Positions 57,747 to 64,000 of a stretch of DNA of 64,000 bases are shown one piece after another. The notes below the pieces were generated by a model that was not told where the DNA came from, searched no databases, and saw nothing but the letters and a program-made list of their open reading frames with translations. The position numbers and the translations under genes are program-made. The stretch's first letter is position 1. Every line of letters starts with the position of its first letter. This DNA is from VRUE01 sp963702955 (GTDB taxonomy: Bacteria > Actinomycetota > Thermoleophilia > Solirubrobacterales > 70-9). Location of the stretch: positions 930,001-994,000 of the forward strand of contig OY969774.1 in assembly GCA_963702955.1 (NCBI GenBank), in the 5' to 3' direction.

Positions 57747-58150
57747 GACAGCTCGGGGAACCAGATGGAAATCTCGCGCTCGGCCGACTCGTCCGAGTCG
57801 GACCCGTGGACCATGTTGAAGGTGACCTCGAGCGCGTAGTCGCCGCGGATCGAGCCCGGCGCCGCCTCGACCGGGTTGGTGGAGCCGATGACCTGCCGGG
57901 CGGCGGCCACCGCTTCGGGCCCTTCGAGCACCATCGCGACCAGCGTGCCACCGGTGATGAACTCGACCAGCTCGCCGAAGAACGGCTTCTCGGCGTGCTC
58001 GGCGTAGTGCTCGTGGGCGACCTCGACGATGGCGACCATCGTCTTCAGCGCCGCGATCCGCAGGCCCTTGCGCTCGAAGCGGGCGATCACCTCGCCGGTC
58101 AGGGCGCGCTCGAAGGCGTCAGGCTTTACGAGGATCAGGGTCCGGCTCAC
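57743..58150 (-). CDS. ndk: Nucleoside diphosphate kinase
   Basis: This 135-residue enzyme balances NTP pools. LILVKPDAFERALTGEVIAR, GTLVAMVLEGPEAV, the phosphohistidine in FNMVHGSDSDESAEREI, and the end IWFPEL are typical. It overlaps the 3' end of the zinc-ribbon gene by 32 bases and ends in a CTGA overlap with maf. Confidence 0.96.
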   Translation of the reverse strand: MSRTLILVKPDAFERALTGEVIARFERKGLRIAALKTMVAIVEVAHEHYAEHAEKPFFGELVEFITGGTLVAMVLEGPEAVAAARQVIGSTNPVEAAPGSIRGDYALEVTFNMVHGSDSDESAEREISIWFPELS

Positions 58151-58832
58151 GGCTGGGGCTCCTTTGCGGTCGTTTCTGGCTCTCAGGCTCCTTGGCGCGG
58201 TCGCGGACCTGCTCGCCCTCGGCGGCCGGCGGCGCTGCCCGTTTCGGTCGCTCCGCGTCGCGTTTCCGCTCCGGCTCGCGCTTCGCCGCTTTGCGTTTCT
58301 CGCGTCCGGGCCGCTGCCGCTCCTCGGCGGCGGGCTTCCGCTCGGCGCCGGCGGACGTCCCTTTGCGACGCCGCGGCCGCTCCGCCCCTTCGCGCAGCGG
58401 CGCCTCGCAGTGGGGGCAGAGGGCCCAGCGCGGGTCGACCGGCTTGCCGCAGGTCGGGCAGGGATCCTTGAGGCGTCGCTGGCATTCGGGGCAGCGCAGG
58501 TAGGTCCGCTCGATCGGGAAGCCGCAGCCGGGACAGGAGGCCTCTTTCAGCTGCCGCACCCGCAGCTCGGCGGCCTCGATCTCCAGCTCGCGTTCGTGGG
58601 CGTCCTCGAGGAACTCGGGCGGGCGGACGATCGCGTAGACGGCGGTGCCGATGTAGGGGATGAACGAGGCGAGGGTCGCACAGCCGATCAGGAACGGGTC
58701 GGAGATGCGCCGCTTGGCGTCGAGGTAGGTGAAGACGATCAACGCCAGCCAGACGACGACCAGCATCAGGATGAGGAGGTTGACGACCAGGTTGAGGCCG
58801 CCGTTGCTGATGCCGAAGATCGCTAGTGCCAT
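58119..58832 (-). CDS. Membrane-anchored double zinc-ribbon protein
   Basis: This 237-residue protein has two hydrophobic segments (LVVNLLILMLVVVWLALIVF; FLIGCATLASFIPYIGTAVY) and a helix. A double zinc ribbon follows (CPGCGFPI, CPECQRRL, CPTCGKPV, CPHCEAPL: eight cysteines/histidines in pairs), then a long Arg/Lys/Glu/Pro-rich disordered tail. Function unknown; the tail could contact RNA or ribosomes. ATG 58832 chosen. Confidence 0.65.
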   Translation of the reverse strand: MALAIFGISNGGLNLVVNLLILMLVVVWLALIVFTYLDAKRRISDPFLIGCATLASFIPYIGTAVYAIVRPPEFLEDAHERELEIEAAELRVRQLKEASCPGCGFPIERTYLRCPECQRRLKDPCPTCGKPVDPRWALCPHCEAPLREGAERPRRRKGTSAGAERKPAAEERQRPGREKRKAAKREPERKRDAERPKRAAPPAAEGEQVRDRAKEPESQKRPQRSPSREPDPDPRKA

Positions 58833-58913
58833 GGCTGGAAGCCCCACCGGGGGAGCGGTGAGTCTACTTCGCCGTCCACTCCGCGAACCCTGTCGGCGCG
58901 GCGTTGCGCCGGC

Positions 58914-59045
58914 TCAAAGGAACAGCCTGCCGAACAGGTAGCCGATGCCGAAGAAGATCAGGATCACCGCGGCGACGACCGCGGCGACCAGGACCATCAT
59001 CGAGAGCAGTTGCGATCCCGCGCTTTTGGAGCCCGCCCGATCCAC
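58914..59045 (-). CDS. Small single-pass membrane protein (43 aa)
   Basis: From GTG 59045 the minus strand reads MDRAGSKSAGSQLLSMMVLV followed by a hydrophobic helix and YLFGRLFL. It has one membrane segment with a polar N-terminus. It lies 20 bases after folC and 81 bases before the zinc-ribbon gene. Function unknown. Confidence 0.45.
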   Translation of the reverse strand: MDRAGSKSAGSQLLSMMVLVAAVVAAVILIFFGIGYLFGRLFL

Positions 59046-59065
59046 GCCTCAATCCTCGCATACGG

Positions 59066-60322
59066 TCAGCCGGCCAGAGCCGCCCGGGCCGGCGCAAGGA
59101 CGTAATGAGAGCCGGTGACGAGCAGGATCCCGCCGACCTCCGCCGCCAGCTCGCGCCCCCGCGCCACCGCCCCCCCGAAGCTCGCCACGGCTTCGGCCGC
59201 CACCCCGGCCCGCGCACAAACCTCAGCGAGCTCCGCCGCTCCAAACGAGGGCCGACGGGCCGAAAAGTCGTCTAGAGGACGACTTTTCGGCCCGTCGGCG
59301 GGGAGTTCGGTGCAGACGACGCGGTCGACGGCGGGAGCCAGCGCCGCGACGATCGCCGCCGCGTCCTTGTCGCGGAGGATTGCCAGGCAGGCGACTACGG
59401 GGCGGCCGGCGGCGATCTCGGGCAGCGCCTCGGCCAGCGCTGCGGCGCCGTCGGGGTTATGGGCGGCGTCGAGATAGGTCGGCGGGTCCTCGGCGACCCG
59501 CTCCAGGCGGCCGGGAATCTCGACGCTTGCGGCGACCGCGGCGACGCGCTCCGGGTCGAGATCGCCGAGAAAGGCTTCGGCGGCGGCGCAGGCGAGGGCG
59601 AAGTTGCGGCGTTGGAACCGACCTGTGGCGCGCAGGCGCACCGCCTCGCCCGGGTCCTCGGGGGCGACGATCAGCTCGGCGCCGCGCTCGCGCGCGGTGT
59701 GCTCCGCCAGCTCGCGCACGGCCGGGCCGACCCGCCCGAGCACCAGCTTCGTCTGGTCGCGCAGCACCGCCAACTTCTCGGCGGCGATCTCCTCCTCGCT
59801 CTCCCCCAGCCACTGCGTGTGGTCGAGCCCGACCGAGGTCAGCACGGTGACCCGGGAAGGGATCGTGTTGGTCGCGTCGAGCCTGCCTCCCAGCCCGGCC
59901 TCGACGACAGCCGCCTGGACCCGGGCGGCGGCGAGGGCGACGAAGGCCGCCGCGGTCGCCAGCTCGAACTGGGTGACGACCTCGCCGTCCTCAAGGGTGC
60001 GGTTGACCGTCTCGGCCGCCCGAGCGGCCCGCTCGACCGCGGCGGCGAACGCCCCCGGGTCGATCTCGCTGCCATGGATCAGCACCCGTTCGGACCAGCG
60101 AGCCGGGTGCGGCGAGACGCAGGCGCCGGCGCTGACGCCGTGCGCCTCGAGCAGCGCCGCGGTCATCCGCGTCACCGAGGACTTGCCGTTGGTGCCGACC
60201 ACGTGGATCGAGGCGAAGCGGTGCTGGGGCAGGCCGAGCAGCGTGCTCAGCTTGTGCATCCGCTCCAGCCCGAGCTTCCAGCCGATCGGCTCGAGCGAGT
60301 CGAGGTAGGCCTCGGGGTCTAT
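59066..60322 (-). CDS. folC: Folylpolyglutamate/dihydrofolate synthase, carrying a palindromic insert
   Basis: This roughly 418-residue Mur-ligase-type enzyme adds glutamate to folates. It has the P-loop VVGTNGKSSVTRMTAALLEA, LGGRLDATNTIPS, TSVGLDHTQWLGESEEEIAA and YLDAAHNPDGAAAL. Near residue 330, PADGPKSRPLDDFSARR is encoded by an inverted repeat (59251-59299). Family similarity begins at IDPEAYLDSLEPIG, but the codon there is ATA (60322), overlapping the valS stop; no ATG/GTG/TTG is close upstream. The first in-frame ATG is 60259 and would lose 21 conserved residues. Confidence 0.88.
   Translation of the reverse strand: MDPEAYLDSLEPIGWKLGLERMHKLSTLLGLPQHRFASIHVVGTNGKSSVTRMTAALLEAHGVSAGACVSPHPARWSERVLIHGSEIDPGAFAAAVERAARAAETVNRTLEDGEVVTQFELATAAAFVALAAARVQAAVVEAGLGGRLDATNTIPSRVTVLTSVGLDHTQWLGESEEEIAAEKLAVLRDQTKLVLGRVGPAVRELAEHTARERGAELIVAPEDPGEAVRLRATGRFQRRNFALACAAAEAFLGDLDPERVAAVAASVEIPGRLERVAEDPPTYLDAAHNPDGAAALAEALPEIAAGRPVVACLAILRDKDAAAIVAALAPAVDRVVCTELPADGPKSRPLDDFSARRPSFGAAELAEVCARAGVAAEAVASFGGAVARGRELAAEVGGILLVTGSHYVLAPARAALAG
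59251..59299. repeat. 49-bp inverted repeat inside folC (FSARR family)
   Basis: Arms 59251-59272 and 59278-59299 are exact 22-base reverse complements with a five-base loop (TAGAG). The ends GACGGGCCGAAAA and TTTTCGGCCCGTC are shared with the comEC element. On the folC strand it encodes ADGPKSRPLDDFSARR. Confidence 0.95.
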
Positions 60323-62880
60323 TCCGCGAGCTCCTCGAGCTCGGCCCGGTAGCGCTCGAGCTTCTCGCGCTCCTCGGCGACCACCTCGGCCGGCGCCCGG
60401 GCGACGAACTTCTCGTTGCCCAGTTTGCCCTCCGCGCGGGCGACCTCCGAGCGCAGCTCCGCGCGGCGCGCCTCCAGGCGCGCCGCGATCGCCTCGGCGT
60501 CGATCCCGGCCGAGGCGAGGATCTTCACCGGGCCGACCGCCGCAACGGGATCGCCGCCGTCCTCGCCGAACTCGACCCGGGCGAGGCGGCCGACGAACTC
60601 CTGCGGCTCGACCCCCTCGGCGCGAGCGGGCAGCACCGTCGCGGCCGGCGCCTCGACCAGGTCGCGCCAGGCGCGCAGGCGACGGGTCAGCTCGATCCCC
60701 GCCCGCACCTCGGACTCCGCCTCGGCATCGCGCAGCGAGCCGTCGGCCTGCGGGAACGGGTGGACGACGAGGTGCCCCTCGCGCGCCGGGTGGTAGCTCC
60801 AGATCTCCTCGGTGACGAAGGGCATGATCGGGTGCAGCAGCGCCAGCACCCGCTCCAGCACCCGCAGCAGGATCGCCGAGACCTCGGCCTCGCCCTCGTA
60901 CAGCCGCGGCTTGACGATCTCCAGATACCAGTCGCAGAGCTCCGACCAGAAGAAGGCGTAGGCCTCCTGGGCGGCGTGGGCGAAGTCGTATTCCTCGAGC
61001 TTGGCGGTGACCGAGCCGATCGTCGCCTCGAGCCTGGAGAGGATCCATCTGTCCTCGATCCGCACGGGTCGCACCTCCCCCTCAGCCGTCGCGGCATTCA
61101 AGAGGATCAGCCGCGAGGCGTTCCAGAGCTTGTTGGCGAGGTCGGCTCCCTGCCCGACCTTGGCGTCGGAGAAGCGCACGTCCTGGGTCGAGGACATCGC
61201 CAGCAGGCCGAAGCGCAGCGCGTCGGCGCCGTGCACGTCGATCTCCTCCAGCGGGTCGATCCCGGTGCCGAGGCTCTTCGACATCCGCCGCCCGTCGCGG
61301 GCCTGGATCACCGAGTGCACGTAGACGTCGCGGAAGGGAACGTCGCCGGCGAACTCGATCCCGGTCATCACCATCCGCGCCACCCAGAGGAAGAGGATCT
61401 CGCGCGCGGTGGTGAGGAAGCTGGTCGGGTAGAAGGCGCGCAGCTCGGGCGTGTCGTCGGGCCAGCCGAGCGTCGCGAACGGCCACAGCGCCGAGCTGAA
61501 CCAGGTGTCGAGCACGTCCTCCTCCTGGCGCAGCTCGCCGCCGCAGGCGCCGCAGCGCTCCGGCGCGACCTCGGCGACGAGCGTTTCCTCGCACGGATCG
61601 CAGTACCAGACCGGGATCCGGTGCCCCCACCAGAGCTGGCGCGACACGCACCAAGGCCGGATCTCGCGCATCCATTCGAGGTAGACGCGCTTCCACTGCG
61701 GCGGCGCAATCCGCACCTCGTCGCGCTCGACCGCCGCGATCGCCGGCTGCGCCAGCTCGTCCATGCGGCAGAACCACTGCAGCGAGATCAGCGGCTCGAT
61801 CCGCTCGCCGGAGCGATGCGAGAAGGGAACCGAGTGGACATAGGGCTCCTCGGCGCGCAGCCGGCCCTCCTCGCGCAGCGCCGCGACGACGGCAGCCTGG
61901 GCCTCGGCGGCGGTCAGCCCGGCGAAGCGCTCGCCCGCCTCCGCGCTCATCCGCCCGTCGGGGCCGATAACGCCGATCTCCTCCAACCCGTGCCTGCGGC
62001 CGATCTCGAAGTCGTTGGGGTCGTGGCCGGGGGTGATCTTCAGCGCCCCGGTGCCGAACTCGGGATCGACGTGCTCGTCGGCGACGATCGGCAGCCGCCT
62101 CCCGACCAGCGGCAGTAGGCAGTGCTTGCCGACCAGGTCGGCGTAGCGCTCGTCGCCGGGATTGACCGCGACCGCGGTGTCGGCCAGCATCGTCTCCGGC
62201 CGCACCGTCGCCACCGTCAGCACCCGGTCGCTGCCCTCGACCGGGTAGTCGATCGAGTAGAGCGTGTCCTCCACCTCGCGGTTCTCGACCTCGAGGTCGG
62301 AGATCGCCGAGTGCGAGCCCGGGTCCCAGTTGACCATGTAGTTGTCGCGGTAGATGTAGCCCTTGTCGTAGAGCTGCTTGAAGACGCGGTAGACGGCCTT
62401 GACATAGCCGTCGTCGAGGGTGAAGCGCTCGCGCTCGTAGTCGCAGGAGGCGCCGAGCCGCTTGTACTGCTCGACGATCCGCGAGCCGTACTCCTCTTTC
62501 CAGGCCCAGACCCGCTCGACGAACGCCTCGCGGCCGAGCTCGTGGCGGTCCACCCCTTCGGCGCGCAGGTCTTTCTCGACCACCGCCTGGGTGGCGATAC
62601 CGGCGTGGTCGGTGCCGAGCGTCCACAGCGTGTTGCGGCCGCGCATCCGGTTCATCCGCACCAGCGCGTCCTGCATCGAGCCGTTCAGCGCGTGCCCCAT
62701 GTGCAGCGCGCCGGTCACGTTCGGCGGCGGGATCGCGACCGAGAAGTTGTCCTCCGGGCGGCCTTCGGCGAGCGGATGGAAGTACCCCCCCTCGATCCAT
62801 TCGGCGAACACGCGCGCCTCGACCTCGGCCGCGTCGTAGCGGGTCGTCTCCTCCAGCTTCTTTCGACGCTCGTCGGGCAC
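60319..62880 (-). CDS. valS: Valyl-tRNA synthetase
   Basis: This 853-residue class Ia enzyme has the HIGH-type motif PPNVTGALHMGHALNGSMQD, the editing domain (VATVRPETMLADTAVAVNPG, TPGHDPNDFEIG), CDPCEETLVAEV and KMSKS-type RRMSKSLGTGIDPLE. An anticodon-binding domain and a C-terminal coiled-coil arm (EGKLGNEKFVARAPAEVVAE) follow. The start is GTG 62880, 15 bases after clpX. Confidence 0.96.
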   Translation of the reverse strand: MPDERRKKLEETTRYDAAEVEARVFAEWIEGGYFHPLAEGRPEDNFSVAIPPPNVTGALHMGHALNGSMQDALVRMNRMRGRNTLWTLGTDHAGIATQAVVEKDLRAEGVDRHELGREAFVERVWAWKEEYGSRIVEQYKRLGASCDYERERFTLDDGYVKAVYRVFKQLYDKGYIYRDNYMVNWDPGSHSAISDLEVENREVEDTLYSIDYPVEGSDRVLTVATVRPETMLADTAVAVNPGDERYADLVGKHCLLPLVGRRLPIVADEHVDPEFGTGALKITPGHDPNDFEIGRRHGLEEIGVIGPDGRMSAEAGERFAGLTAAEAQAAVVAALREEGRLRAEEPYVHSVPFSHRSGERIEPLISLQWFCRMDELAQPAIAAVERDEVRIAPPQWKRVYLEWMREIRPWCVSRQLWWGHRIPVWYCDPCEETLVAEVAPERCGACGGELRQEEDVLDTWFSSALWPFATLGWPDDTPELRAFYPTSFLTTAREILFLWVARMVMTGIEFAGDVPFRDVYVHSVIQARDGRRMSKSLGTGIDPLEEIDVHGADALRFGLLAMSSTQDVRFSDAKVGQGADLANKLWNASRLILLNAATAEGEVRPVRIEDRWILSRLEATIGSVTAKLEEYDFAHAAQEAYAFFWSELCDWYLEIVKPRLYEGEAEVSAILLRVLERVLALLHPIMPFVTEEIWSYHPAREGHLVVHPFPQADGSLRDAEAESEVRAGIELTRRLRAWRDLVEAPAATVLPARAEGVEPQEFVGRLARVEFGEDGGDPVAAVGPVKILASAGIDAEAIAARLEARRAELRSEVARAEGKLGNEKFVARAPAEVVAEEREKLERYRAELEELAE

Positions 62881-62895
62881 GAGCGCGAGTCTAGA

Positions 62896-64000
<1,105 letters not shown>

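Overview
The window is about 64 kb of very G+C-rich bacterial chromosome, tightly packed and almost entirely on the minus strand. I infer a deep-branching Actinomycetota, most likely class Thermoleophilia (Solirubrobacterales and relatives). The reasons are the base composition, GTG/TTG starts, four-base stop/start overlaps, HadA/HadB-like paired dehydratases, a group III PFK, a PDDEXK_5 nuclease with an actinobacterial-type SOS box, and a complete mreBCD-mrdA-rodA set. The taxonomic call is inference; no rRNA gene is present. There is no phage, CRISPR array or intact insertion sequence, and no gene-free stretch longer than about 210 bases.

Layout in minus-strand transcription order, right to left. 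64.0-57.2 kb: clpX (5' end outside the window), valS, folC, a small membrane protein, a zinc-ribbon membrane protein, ndk and maf. 57.2-54.5 kb, plus strand: a PAS hybrid histidine kinase and a REC/HD-GYP protein, divergent from mreB. 54.4-36.2 kb: mreB-mreC-mreD-mrdA-rodA (rod elongation), rng, rplU-rpmA-obgE, proB-proA, nadD-rsfS, a DivIVA-like protein, an SOS-box nuclease read into tRNA-Ala(GGC), a SpoIIM-like protein, leuS and a cupin. 36.1-31.8 kb: comEA-comEC, a proline-rich protein and holA, with rpsT convergent on the plus strand. 31.5-18.1 kb: murJ, a large membrane protein, lepA, two MaoC/Had-like dehydratases, hrcA-dnaJ-prmA, DUF2269, murI, yqeY (frameshifted), phoH-ybeY-era. 18.1-7.8 kb: hisIE-trpE-G-D-C, htrA, trpF-B-A, a small membrane protein, a predicted PPi-type phosphofructokinase and a truncated lipoprotein. 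7.8-5.4 kb, plus strand: malic enzyme and a TIGR01777 epimerase. 5.3-1.2 kb: an AbiEi/DUF559 protein, polA and a DMT transporter. 1.3-0.05 kb, plus strand: an FAD oxidoreductase.

Most genes are core housekeeping: translation and ribosome assembly, tryptophan/histidine/proline synthesis, cell-wall elongation, replication, repair and competence. The trp pathway is complete (trpE, G, D, C, F, B, A) but carries hisIE at its head and the envelope protease htrA between trpC and trpF.

The most unusual signal is a set of long, often perfect inverted repeats scattered through the window. Several lie in frame inside conserved genes: prmA, comEC, folC, twice in the membrane protein at 27.6-29.8 kb, and across the trpB/trpA junction. 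The comEC and folC copies share outer arms and encode the same peptide pattern (ADGP..S..P...FSARR) in the same frame. A second family has two 142/146-bp copies whose two arms changed together. A third has a nested-hairpin design with two intergenic copies and a half copy. This resembles the protein-coding palindromic elements known from Rickettsia, but I know of no such description for this lineage. The second notable locus is the SOS-box PDDEXK_5 nuclease whose reading frame runs without a stop through tRNA-Ala into a Phd/YefM-like tail.
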